This document shows positions 6,190 to 12,712 of a stretch of 12,712 bases of DNA, piece by piece. Within the stretch, counting starts at the first letter, position 1. Each line of letters begins with the position of its first letter. Location: contig JACVRM010000047.1 in assembly GCA_014534415.1 (NCBI GenBank), forward strand, positions 1 to 12,712, in the 5' to 3' direction. The position numbers and the translations under genes were made by a program. The stretch is from Thermoleophilia bacterium (GTDB taxonomy: Bacteria; Actinomycetota; Thermoleophilia; Gaiellales; Gaiellaceae). The notes under the pieces are model-generated. The model was not told the origin of the DNA. It worked only from the letters and a program-made list of their open reading frames with translations, and did no database searches.

Positions 6190-7110
6190 CTAGGAGAGCG
6201 ATTCTTCGAGCTTGTCGAGCCCGGCGAGGCTGTTGACCGACACCGCCTTGACGCTGCGGTCGATGCGCTTGACGAGCCCGGAGAGCACGTTGCCCGGGCC
6301 GACCTCGACGAAGGTGCGCACGCCGTCCTGGATCAGCCCGGTGGCCGCGTGCGTGAAACGCACCGGCGCCGTCAGCTGGTCGACGAGCAGCGAGCCGAGA
6401 CGCTGCGCCGGCTCGATCCTCGCCGTGACGGTCGACATGAACGGCGCGATCGGGTCGCGAAAGTGGACGCGCTCGATCGCAGGACGGAGCCGGTCCGCGG
6501 CGCCAGCCACGAGCGGGCTGTGAAAGGCGCCCGAGACCTTCAGCTTCACCGCTCGTCGTGCGCCGAGGCCCTGTGCCTCGGCGCTCAGCTCCTCGACGGC
6601 TGGATCCTCGCCGGAGACGACGATCTGCCCGGGGCAGTTGTAGTTCGCCGGCCACACGTTCTCGATCTCGACGCACAGCCGCTCCACGACCTCGTCCTCG
6701 AGGCCGAGCACCGCGGCCATCGAGCCGGGCCGCCGGCGTGCCGCCTCGGCCATCGCGATGCCGCGCTCGCGGACGAGCGCGATCGCCTCCTCGACGTCCA
6801 TCGCCGAGGCGGCCGCGAGCGCCGCGAACTCGCCGACCGAGTGGCCGACCACGTAGTCCGGCTCGAGGCCGCGCTCGCGCAGCGCGGCGAGCACGGCGAG
6901 ACTCGTGGCGACGAGCGCCGGCTGCTGGAGCTCCGTCTCGGTCAGCTGCTCGAGCGGCGCCTCGAAGCAGAGCGCGCGCAGGTCGAGGCCGGCGGCCTCG
7001 CTGCCGCGCTCGAAGACCTTCATCGCGGCCGGCACCGCCTCGGCGATGTCGCGGCCCATCCCCTCTTCGACCGAGCCCTGGCCCGGAAAGCAGAATGCAA
7101 TCTTCGTCAC
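6190..7110 (-). CDS. fabD: Malonyl-CoA:ACP transacylase
   Basis: This 306-residue enzyme moves malonyl groups from CoA to acyl carrier protein, committing malonyl-CoA to type II fatty-acid synthesis. The oxyanion-hole motif GQGS is at 10-13 and the nucleophile elbow GHSVGE at 89-94 (Ser91). Arg116, which binds the malonyl carboxylate, sits in LVRERG, and catalytic His197 is in AFHSPL. Spacing matches E. coli FabD (Ser92, Arg117, His201). The GTG start at 7110 is fixed by a strong Shine-Dalgarno overlapping the fabH stop codon. It lies 9 bp after fabH and belongs to the same operon. Confidence 0.96.
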   Translation of the reverse strand: MTKIAFCFPGQGSVEEGMGRDIAEAVPAAMKVFERGSEAAGLDLRALCFEAPLEQLTETELQQPALVATSLAVLAALRERGLEPDYVVGHSVGEFAALAAASAMDVEEAIALVRERGIAMAEAARRRPGSMAAVLGLEDEVVERLCVEIENVWPANYNCPGQIVVSGEDPAVEELSAEAQGLGARRAVKLKVSGAFHSPLVAGAADRLRPAIERVHFRDPIAPFMSTVTARIEPAQRLGSLLVDQLTAPVRFTHAATGLIQDGVRTFVEVGPGNVLSGLVKRIDRSVKAVSVNSLAGLDKLEESLS

Positions 7111-7113
7111 CGT

Positions 7114-7121
7114 CTCCTCCT
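7114..7121 (-). promoter_or_regulatory. Strong ribosome binding site of fabD
   Basis: AGGAGGAG on the minus strand, with the AGGAGG core 5 nt from the GTG codon at 7110, decides the fabD start. It overlaps the fabH TAG stop, so termination and re-initiation are probably coupled. It is the clearest Shine-Dalgarno seen in the window. Confidence 0.8.
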
Positions 7122-8148
7122 AACCGTTCCCGCCGCCGTCGAAAACGGCTGTCCATTCCATCAGCGCCGAGCCCCACGTGAGCCCGGCACCCATGCCCGT
7201 CATCAAGACCAGCTTGCCCGGCCGCAGCCGCCCGTCGGCGGCTGCGTCGGCGATCCCGAGCGGGATCGAGCCCGACGAGGTGTTGCCGAAGCGATCGACG
7301 TTGATCACGACGCGGTCGTCTGGAATCCCGAGCTTCTTCGCCGCGTGGTCGATAATCCGCACGTTCGCCTGGTGCGGGATGTAGACGTCGACGTCGTCGA
7401 CGGACGTGTCGCACGCTTCTAGCACGGCGGCCGCCGAAGACACCAGCACGCGCGTCGCGAACTTGAAGACTTCGCGCCCGTTCATGCGCGCGAAATGCTG
7501 GCGGGCGGCGATGCTCTCTGCCGTCGCCGGAATGCGCGAGCCCCCCGCGGGCATGTTCAGGTGCACGCCGCCGCCGCCGTCCGCCCCGAGCTCGAAGCCG
7601 TGGAAGCCGCCCGCGTCGACGCGCTCCAGCATCACGGCACCCGCACCGTCGCCGAACAGCACGCACGTCGAGCGGTCGGTCCAGTCCATGATCCTGGAGA
7701 GCACGTCGCCGCCGACGACGAGTGCGCGATCGACCAGCCCGCCCGCGATCATCCCGTAGGCCTGCGCGAGCGCGTACATGAACCCGGTACAGCCGGCGGA
7801 GAGGTCGTACGCGGCGGCGTCCGGCGCGCCCAGCCGGTCGGCGAGGATCGCGCCCGTCGACGGGAAGAACATGTCGGGGGTGACCGTCGCCACGATCAGC
7901 AGCTCGACGTCGCGCGCCGGTACGCCCGCGTGCTCGAGCGCCTGCTCCGCAGCCGGAACGCAGAGGTCGGAGAGCGCCTGCTCCGGTCCCGCGATGCGCC
8001 GCTCTCGGATGCCGGTGCGCTCGCGGATCCACTCGTCGGACGTGTCGACCAGCCTGGCGAGCTCGTCGTTCGTCAGCACCCGTTCCGGGACGTAGCAGCC
8101 GAATCCCGTGATCGAGACGGCGGCGTCGCCGTTCGCGCGCCCGATCAT
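7120..8148 (-). CDS. fabH: Beta-ketoacyl-ACP synthase III
   Basis: This 342-residue enzyme starts fatty-acid chains by condensing an acyl-CoA with malonyl-ACP. The catalytic triad is Cys120 (DLSAGCTGF), His259 (IPHQAN) and Asn289 (RFGNTSSGS). The N-terminal DEWIRERTGIRERR (38-51) and the C-terminal GAGLTWGSALMEW (320-332) are standard FabH signatures. Whether it prefers acetyl-CoA or branched primers cannot be read from these motifs. The ATG at 8148 overlaps the fabZ stop in ATGA, with GGAG just upstream, so translation is coupled to fabZ. The frame is open further upstream inside fabZ, but that extension is a shadow. fabD follows after 9 bp. Confidence 0.96.
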   Translation of the reverse strand: MIGRANGDAAVSITGFGCYVPERVLTNDELARLVDTSDEWIRERTGIRERRIAGPEQALSDLCVPAAEQALEHAGVPARDVELLIVATVTPDMFFPSTGAILADRLGAPDAAAYDLSAGCTGFMYALAQAYGMIAGGLVDRALVVGGDVLSRIMDWTDRSTCVLFGDGAGAVMLERVDAGGFHGFELGADGGGGVHLNMPAGGSRIPATAESIAARQHFARMNGREVFKFATRVLVSSAAAVLEACDTSVDDVDVYIPHQANVRIIDHAAKKLGIPDDRVVINVDRFGNTSSGSIPLGIADAAADGRLRPGKLVLMTGMGAGLTWGSALMEWTAVFDGGGNG

Positions 8149-8573
8149 CGCTCCACCGCGAAGGTCAGCGTGCCGCGTGCCGCGAGCTCGCCGCCGACCC
8201 GCGCGGTCGCGCGACCACGGCCGATCGGGCCACGCACCCGCTCGAGCTCGCACTCGAGCCGCAGCTCGTCGCCCGGCTCGACGAGTCGCTTGAAGCGGAC
8301 GTCGTCGATCCCCGCGAAGAGGGCGAGGCGGCCGCGATTCTGCTCGTCGCTCAGCACCGCGACCGCGCCGGTTTGAGCCATCGCCTCGACGATCAAGACG
8401 CCGGGCATGAGCGGGCGGCCGGGGAAATGCCCAGCGAGGTACCACTCGTCCCGGCGCACGCTCTTGCGAGCCACGACGCGCTGCCCCGGCTCGAGCTCGA
8501 GCACCTCGTCGATCAGGAGAAACGGGTCACGGTGTGGCAGGATCGCCTCGATCTCACTGCGTCCCAGGCCCAC
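8145..8573 (-). CDS. fabZ: 3-hydroxyacyl-ACP dehydratase
   Basis: This 142-residue hot-dog-fold enzyme removes water from 3-hydroxyacyl-ACP to give trans-2-enoyl-ACP. The signature is LPHRDPFLLIDEV (12-24), then AGHFPGRPLMPGVLIVEAMAQ around 47-67 with catalytic His49 and Glu63. The length matches FabZ (about 140-150) rather than the longer FabA. The GTG start at 8573 gives the normal N-terminus. It has no Shine-Dalgarno, but a TAGACT element ends 9 nt upstream. It is the first gene of the fab cluster, overlaps fabH by 4 bp, and diverges from birA across a 23-bp spacer. Confidence 0.94.
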   Translation of the reverse strand: MGLGRSEIEAILPHRDPFLLIDEVLELEPGQRVVARKSVRRDEWYLAGHFPGRPLMPGVLIVEAMAQTGAVAVLSDEQNRGRLALFAGIDDVRFKRLVEPGDELRLECELERVRGPIGRGRATARVGGELAARGTLTFAVER

Positions 8574-8581
8574 GGCCGCAC

Positions 8582-8592
8582 TAGTCTAGACT
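8582..8592. promoter_or_regulatory. Palindromic -10-like element shared by divergent fabZ and birA
   Basis: AGTCTAGACT (8583-8592) is a perfect 10-bp palindrome, so TAGACT reads on both strands. On the minus strand it ends 9 nt before the fabZ GTG; on the plus strand it ends 4 nt before the ATG at 8597. An overlapping plus-strand TAGTCT (8582-8587) ends 9 nt before that ATG. Such symmetry allows one site to fire in both directions. Use as an operator is also possible. Confidence 0.45.
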
Positions 8593-8596
8593 CGAC

Positions 8597-9244
8597 ATGC
8601 GTCCCCCACGCTCCGGGGGCGGCCCGGAACCCGGTTGGACCGGTCATGAGGGACGCCGGGGTGCGAACGTCCCAGACCTCGCGCCTCAGGCGGTCGTGCC
8701 GCGCGTGCGCGGCCGCCTCGGCACGCCCTACACGTTCGTGGCCAAATGCGCATCCACGCAGGCGCTGCTGGCCCCCGATGCACCGGAGGGCGCGGTGGTG
8801 GCGGCGGACGAGCAGACCGCGGGCCGCGGGCGGCTCGGGCGGCGCTGGGAGGCACCCGCCGGCACGAGCCTGCTGTTCTCGCTCTCGTTGCGCCCGGACG
8901 CGCCGCCGCAACGCCTGCCTGAGCTGTCGCCGCTCGCCGCCCGCGCGGTCGCCGACGCGATCGCCGCGCTGACCGGCCTGCAGCTCGCCGTCAAGTTCCC
9001 GAACGACGTGCTCGTCCGTGGCCGCAAGGTGGCCGGCATCCTCGGTGAGGCGCGCGAAGGCCGCGTCGTGCTCGGCGTCGGCGTCAACGTCAACGTCGCC
9101 GCAGGCCAGTTGCCGGGCGGAGCCTCGGCGCCCGCCACGTCGCTCCTAGTCGAGCTGGGTACGCCGCTCGACCGCGGCGAGCTGCTCGTGGCCATGCTCG
9201 AGCATCTGCAGCGTCGCTACGACGACTGGCTAGCGAAGCCGTAG
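8597..9244 (+). CDS. birA: Biotin--[acetyl-CoA-carboxylase] ligase, catalytic domain only
   Basis: This 215-residue protein activates biotin to biotinyl-AMP and attaches it to the biotin carrier protein of acetyl-CoA carboxylase. The motifs are CASTQ (51-55), the biotinyl-AMP loop GRGRLGRRW (76-84), KFPNDV (133-138), RKVAGILGE (143-151) and GVGVNVN (160-166). It has no N-terminal winged helix, so it is unlikely to act as a repressor. The stop comes right after DDWLAKP, where ligases usually continue into a ~50-residue SH3-like C-terminal domain, so that domain is absent. The start is uncertain: residues 1-33 are low-complexity and contain a GC hairpin (8603-8619), and GTG at 8696 or 8705 would begin nearer the conserved domain. 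It diverges from fabZ, and its last 15 bp overlap the end of the convergent amidase gene. Confidence 0.9.
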   Translation: MRPPRSGGGPEPGWTGHEGRRGANVPDLAPQAVVPRVRGRLGTPYTFVAKCASTQALLAPDAPEGAVVAADEQTAGRGRLGRRWEAPAGTSLLFSLSLRPDAPPQRLPELSPLAARAVADAIAALTGLQLAVKFPNDVLVRGRKVAGILGEAREGRVVLGVGVNVNVAAGQLPGGASAPATSLLVELGTPLDRGELLVAMLEHLQRRYDDWLAKP

Positions 9245-11299
9245 GGGCGCGCTGCGGTTGCCCGCCCGGTCCTCGGCGACCGCGGTGATGCTCGCGCCCG
9301 CGCGGGTGACGCGCACGACGCCCGCCCGAGCGACGACGATCCTCACCGGCCTCCCGTTCACCGTCAGTCGCAGCACGCCTGGTTCGCTGACGCGCACGCG
9401 GAGTGGCGAGCGCCCGGCGATCTTCAGCCGCGGCGCGACGGTGTCGAGCGTCACGGATGCGCCGTGCGTGACCACGCCTGCGACGTTCACGGCCCGCACG
9501 ACCAGCGAGTAGGCGCCGTCACGCGCCAGGACGCCGGGCGCGGCTTCGCCGTTCCACGCGAGCGTATGGCGACCGGCCGGCAACGACCCGGCGAACACGG
9601 GGAGGTGCGCGGCGCCGCGGCGGCGCGCCTCCACCGTCACATCGGCCGGCTGAGCGAGCGTGTATCCGATCGACAGGCCGTCCGCGCGGCCGTCGCCGTT
9701 CGGCGAGAACGCACGCGGCGAGACGGTCAGGTAGCCGAGCGTCCGGTTGACGGCCAGCGGCACGCTGGCCGTCACGACAGCCGCGCCGGCCTGGGCTGTC
9801 ACCACGACGCTGTACGCGCCGTCCGGCAGTGCGTCGGGCGCCCACTCGACCACATGCGCCCCGGCCGGCTTCGCAAGCACGGCAACCGTCGCGACGATCG
9901 CTCCCGCCGCATCGTGCACCGTGACCGTCACCACGGCCGGGCTGCCGAGGCTGTAGCTGACGACGAGCCGGTCGGCGCGGCCGTCCCCGTCGGGTGAGAC
10001 GGTCGTCGCCTTCGCCGTCGCGGTCAGCGTCAGCCCACGGGCGCCTCCGACGAACGTGCCGGTCGCGGGGCGCACCGTCGGCCCCGCAGCGATCGTCCAG
10101 ACGTAGCGGCCGAAGGCGGCCGCGCGTGCGTCCCACGTCCAGTCGATCCCCGTGCCGGCGCCGCTGCCCGTCGCAACGACCCCGCCGCGCTCATCGACGA
10201 CGGTCACCGTCCACCGCTGGCTCGACGAGATCCGCGCGGTGAAGCGCACGAGCCCGCCCGGCGCACCCCGCACTTCGGGCTCGTAGAGCTTCGGCAGACC
10301 GAGCGACGCGACCGCCTGCGCGAGCGACGGCAGCTCGCCGTACAGCCGCGCTCCCGGACACGAGGTCGGGTACACGTCGCGGTGCCCGGCGACGGTGCGC
10401 AGCAGGACGGAGGTGCCCGGCGCGTATTTCGGGTTGCCACCAGAGCGCTCGCGGAACGTCGACAGCGGGTCGACGTGCGCCACGTCGAGCCGCCAGGCGA
10501 GCAGCTGCGCGAGCGCGGCGCGCGCGAGCTGGGACGGCGGCGTCGACGCGTACGTGCCGAGCAACGCGACGCCGACCGAGCCTGCGTTGAACCCCTGCGC
10601 GTGCGCGCCGATCACGTTCCGGTCGACGCCGCCGTACCGGCCCTCGAACACCTGGCCGAAGCGATCGACGAGGAAGTTGTAGCCGATGTCGTCCCAGCGG
10701 TTTCCGTGCACGTGGTACGCGGCGACGGCCCTGACGATGGCCGGCGACTCGCTGAGCGAATACGCGCCGGCGCCTGCCGTGTGGTGCACGATCGCGAACC
10801 GAAGCCTGGCTGCGTAGCGCGGCTTGCCGCGTCGCAGCGCCGTGTCGGAGCCCGCCCACGCGCGCCGCGGGATGATCGCCGGCGAGTCGGCGTACGAGAG
10901 CCGGCGCAGCGGGACCGCCGGGGTGCGGCTCCAGACGAACGTCGCACGGATACGGCTCACCTCGCCGAACGTTCGGTACTGGATCCCGTTGGCCGGGCCC
11001 GTCCACCACGGGTTGCCCTCGCGCCATACACCGGACGGGCCGTCGGGCGCGTCGCCTGGCTCGGGCTGCGCGCGCAGCCACTCACTCCAGCGACCGGCGA
11101 GGCTGCGTGTCCGGAACACGACCCGGCCGCTTCCGCGCCAGCTGACGCCCACGAGCGTGAAGCGGGTCGGCGCCTCCCCGGCCACAACGGAAGAACCGGC
11201 CGGCACGGCAACCGCCCGCGAGGCGACGCGCAGGTCGGCCGCCTGCGCCGGTGCAGCGGCGGACACGAACGCGACGAAGAGAGCGAAGGCGACTTTCAT
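9230..11299 (-). CDS. Secreted PGRP-type N-acetylmuramoyl-L-alanine amidase with FlgD-like Ig repeats
   Basis: This 689-residue protein begins at ATG 11299 with a signal peptide (MKVAFALFVAFVSAAAPAQA, cleavage near 20). An N-terminal beta-rich domain (about 24-130) precedes the PGRP/amidase_2 domain (about 140-335). Zinc ligands by homology with T7 lysozyme are His173 (VHHTAG), His306 (AGHRD) and Cys314 (SCPG), with Tyr207 (GYNF) also conserved. These enzymes cut the bond between muramic acid and L-Ala in peptidoglycan. Three FlgD-like Ig units follow (about 352-405, 434-502 and 531-603); the last two begin SP(D/N)GDGRAD, a possible calcium-binding turn. A final Ig-like domain ends in EDRAGN...LRLR. 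No membrane anchor or sortase signal is seen, so it is probably released or wall-bound. The start has no Shine-Dalgarno and no clear -10 nearby. It diverges from nfeD. Confidence 0.92.
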   Translation of the reverse strand: MKVAFALFVAFVSAAAPAQAADLRVASRAVAVPAGSSVVAGEAPTRFTLVGVSWRGSGRVVFRTRSLAGRWSEWLRAQPEPGDAPDGPSGVWREGNPWWTGPANGIQYRTFGEVSRIRATFVWSRTPAVPLRRLSYADSPAIIPRRAWAGSDTALRRGKPRYAARLRFAIVHHTAGAGAYSLSESPAIVRAVAAYHVHGNRWDDIGYNFLVDRFGQVFEGRYGGVDRNVIGAHAQGFNAGSVGVALLGTYASTPPSQLARAALAQLLAWRLDVAHVDPLSTFRERSGGNPKYAPGTSVLLRTVAGHRDVYPTSCPGARLYGELPSLAQAVASLGLPKLYEPEVRGAPGGLVRFTARISSSQRWTVTVVDERGGVVATGSGAGTGIDWTWDARAAAFGRYVWTIAAGPTVRPATGTFVGGARGLTLTATAKATTVSPDGDGRADRLVVSYSLGSPAVVTVTVHDAAGAIVATVAVLAKPAGAHVVEWAPDALPDGAYSVVVTAQAGAAVVTASVPLAVNRTLGYLTVSPRAFSPNGDGRADGLSIGYTLAQPADVTVEARRRGAAHLPVFAGSLPAGRHTLAWNGEAAPGVLARDGAYSLVVRAVNVAGVVTHGASVTLDTVAPRLKIAGRSPLRVRVSEPGVLRLTVNGRPVRIVVARAGVVRVTRAGASITAVAEDRAGNRSAPLRLR

Positions 11300-11361
11300 G
11301 GCGGGGGCGCGAACGTCACACGGTGCCAGTCGCGGACCGGGGGAACAAGGGAGGGATGACC

Positions 11362-11388
11362 ATGCTGATAGAATCCTTACAGCGGTGA
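11362..11388 (+). CDS. Possible 8-codon upstream ORF overlapping the nfeD start
   Basis: ATG at 11362 is preceded by AGGGAGGG about 6 nt upstream, a good Shine-Dalgarno. It encodes MLIESLQR and ends in a TGA that overlaps the nfeD GTG as GTGA. It uses ATA and TTA, codons rare in DNA this rich in GC. The same bases contain the -10-like TAGAAT, so the reading frame may be accidental. Confidence 0.3.
   Translation: MLIESLQR
11369..11374 (+). promoter_or_regulatory. Candidate -10 element for nfeD
   Basis: TAGAAT matches five of six bases of TATAAT and ends 10 nt before the nfeD GTG at 11385. It would give a leader of about 4 nt. No good -35 is visible. If this is the promoter, the upstream ORF beginning at 11362 is not in the transcript. 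Confidence 0.5.
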
Positions 11389-12704
11389 AAAGGCTGTTTC
11401 TGCGGGCATTTTTCGCCTCGCTGGCCGCGGCAGCCATCGCCGTTCCGGCCGCCGGCGCAGCCACGCCGCGCGTGCTCGCGGTGGAGTTCGAAAACGACGT
11501 CAACCCGGTCACCGCCGATTACGTGACGAGCGCGATCGATCGCGCCGACGAGGAGGGTTTCGCGGCGGTCGTGATCCTTCTCGACACACCGGGCGGGCTG
11601 GCGGAGTCGATGCGCGACATCTACAAGGCCGAGCTCGCCTCCAGCGTCCCGGTGATCGTCTACGTCGCGCCCGACGGCGCGCGCGCCGCGTCGGCGGGCG
11701 TATGGATCGGCCAGGCGGGCGACGTCCTCGCCATGGCGCCCGGCACGAACCTCGGCTCCTCCACGCCTGTCAGCGTCGGCGGGGAAGACATCCAGAAAGA
11801 CCTCCGGCGCAAGGTGGTGAACGACGCCGCCGCGTCGCTCCGCGCACTGGCACGAACGCACGGCCGAAATGTCCAGTGGGTCGACGAGGCCGTTCGGAAG
11901 GGCTCCAACCTCGACGCCACGGAGGCGCTCCAGCGCAATGTCATCGATGTCGTCGCGCCGTCGCTGCCCGCGCTGCTCGAGCGCATCGACGGCCGGAAGA
12001 CCAAGCCGAAGGGCATCGTCCTGCGCACGTCCGGCGCCCGGATCGAGCGCGTCGAGATGTCGTTGTGGAAGCGCGTCCTCGACACGCTGATCGACCCCAA
12101 CATCATCGTGCTGCTCATGTCGATCGGCGTGCTCGGGATCACCATCGAGCTGCTCAACCCCGGGCTCATCTTCCCCGGAACGGTCGGTGCGATCTCGCTG
12201 ATCACCGCACTGTTCGGGCTCCAAGTGCTGCCGATCAGCTGGGCCGGGCTGTTGCTGATGCTGCTCTCGGCCGCGTTCTTCACGGCGGAGCTGGTCGTGC
12301 CGAGCCACGGCGCGCTGACGCTCGCGGGGGCGGCGAGCTTCGTGATCGGCGCGCTGATGCTGTTCGACCCGGCCGGCGAGACCTACGAGACTTCGATCTG
12401 GGTCGCGCTCGCGGTGGCGGGCACGTTCGCGATCCTCTTCGGCGTCGCGTTCGCCAAGGCTCTCCAGGCAAGACGCGCAAGACCGCAGACCGGAAGCGAC
12501 GAGCTGCTCGGCGAAATCGGCGTCGTGCGACGAGCACTCGACCCGGACGGCCTCGTGTTCGTCCACGGCGAGCTGTGGCAGGCGCGCGCGCTGGGCGATC
12601 CCGTCCCTGCCGGCGAGCCGGTCCGCGTGCAACGAGTCGTGGACGGGCTCGTGCTCGAGGCCGCGCCGCTCGAGCAGCCGGTCGGCGCGTCGCCACCGGC
12701 GTAA
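11385..12704 (+). CDS. NfeD-family membrane-bound serine protease (long form, ClpP-like domain)
   Basis: This is a 439-residue protein. It has a signal peptide (about 1-25, ending PAAGA), a ClpP-like protease domain (about 28-205), about five transmembrane helices (roughly 237-257, 262-281, 285-303, 311-328 and 336-358), and a soluble NfeD OB-fold domain (about 372-425). LLDTPGG (65-71) and ARAASAG (99-105) fit the family. By alignment with Pyrococcus PH1510 the Ser-Lys dyad is Ser103 and Lys143, the latter 17 residues before the conserved GRN as in that protein. Such proteases cut hydrophobic segments of partner membrane proteins and are commonly encoded next to an SPFH/stomatin or flotillin-like gene, which would lie beyond the right edge. 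The GTG at 11385 leads directly into the signal peptide. Upstream in-frame extension lies antisense to the amidase and is rejected. Confidence 0.93.
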   Translation: MKRLFLRAFFASLAAAAIAVPAAGAATPRVLAVEFENDVNPVTADYVTSAIDRADEEGFAAVVILLDTPGGLAESMRDIYKAELASSVPVIVYVAPDGARAASAGVWIGQAGDVLAMAPGTNLGSSTPVSVGGEDIQKDLRRKVVNDAAASLRALARTHGRNVQWVDEAVRKGSNLDATEALQRNVIDVVAPSLPALLERIDGRKTKPKGIVLRTSGARIERVEMSLWKRVLDTLIDPNIIVLLMSIGVLGITIELLNPGLIFPGTVGAISLITALFGLQVLPISWAGLLLMLLSAAFFTAELVVPSHGALTLAGAASFVIGALMLFDPAGETYETSIWVALAVAGTFAILFGVAFAKALQARRARPQTGSDELLGEIGVVRRALDPDGLVFVHGELWQARALGDPVPAGEPVRVQRVVDGLVLEAAPLEQPVGASPPA

Positions 12705-12712
12705 GCTACCCC

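Noticed and set aside
6073..7422. Plus-strand open frame of about 450 codons
   Set aside because: It is antisense to fabD and the ends of fabG and fabH, with histidine/arginine-rich sequence typical of a shadow frame.
6122..8032. Minus-strand open frame of about 636 codons through fabH and fabD
   Set aside because: It is out of frame with both enzymes, whose catalytic residues are all intact. Its translation is arginine-rich with no domain.
8574..8700. A possible tRNA or small RNA in the fabZ/birA interval
   Set aside because: There is no cloverleaf pairing and no TTCRA T-loop; the only structure is a short CCCCC/GGGGG hairpin at 8603-8619.
10824..11384. N-terminal extension of the NfeD protein
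   Set aside because: It is antisense to the amidase coding region and would bury the clear signal peptide that begins at 11385.
1..12712. Search for mobile elements, CRISPR arrays, toxin-antitoxin or defence genes
   Set aside because: No transposase or integrase motifs, regularly spaced repeats or defence-type domains are visible. The novelty here lies in gene organisation and signals, not in a new system.

Overview
The window is GC-rich bacterial chromosome. Everything recognisable is housekeeping or core-metabolism material; I see no phage, transposase, CRISPR array, tRNA or rRNA. The GC-rich codon use, a MshD-like double acetyltransferase, FlgD-type Ig repeats on a PGRP amidase and near-leaderless promoters suggest an actinobacterial lineage, possibly Thermoleophilia/Gaiellales-like. 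That assignment is inference only.

Layout. Minus strand, read right to left from 8573: a type II fatty-acid synthesis cluster fabZ-fabH-fabD-fabG, a 289-bp gene-free stretch where acpP would be expected, then fabF. After a 154-bp hairpin-rich gap come a beta-lactamase-fold serine hydrolase, a HAD hydrolase and two tandem double-domain GNAT acetyltransferases; the second GNAT runs off the left edge. On the plus strand, birA (biotin protein ligase) starts 24 bp from fabZ and diverges from it. Its 3' end overlaps that of a secreted PGRP-type amidase on the minus strand. A membrane NfeD-family serine protease diverges from the amidase and ends just before the right edge.

How the genes work together. 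FabD loads malonyl-ACP, FabH starts chains, FabF elongates, FabG reduces and FabZ dehydrates. BirA biotinylates the carrier of acetyl-CoA carboxylase, which makes the malonyl-CoA that FabD uses. The shared fabZ/birA promoter region, with a palindromic -10-like element, therefore links precursor supply to chain synthesis. The amidase and NfeD act at the envelope. The serine hydrolase, HAD and GNAT genes have generic folds and unknown substrates.

Points of interest. The fabG frame has no ATG, GTG, TTG or CTG upstream of its Rossmann motif. fabF is bracketed by two copies of a hairpin repeat, and no acpP lies in the cluster. BirA lacks both the N-terminal HTH and the C-terminal domain. Most genes that head a transcription unit have a TANNNT hexamer 4-10 nt before the start codon and no Shine-Dalgarno, which points to leaderless or nearly leaderless mRNAs.
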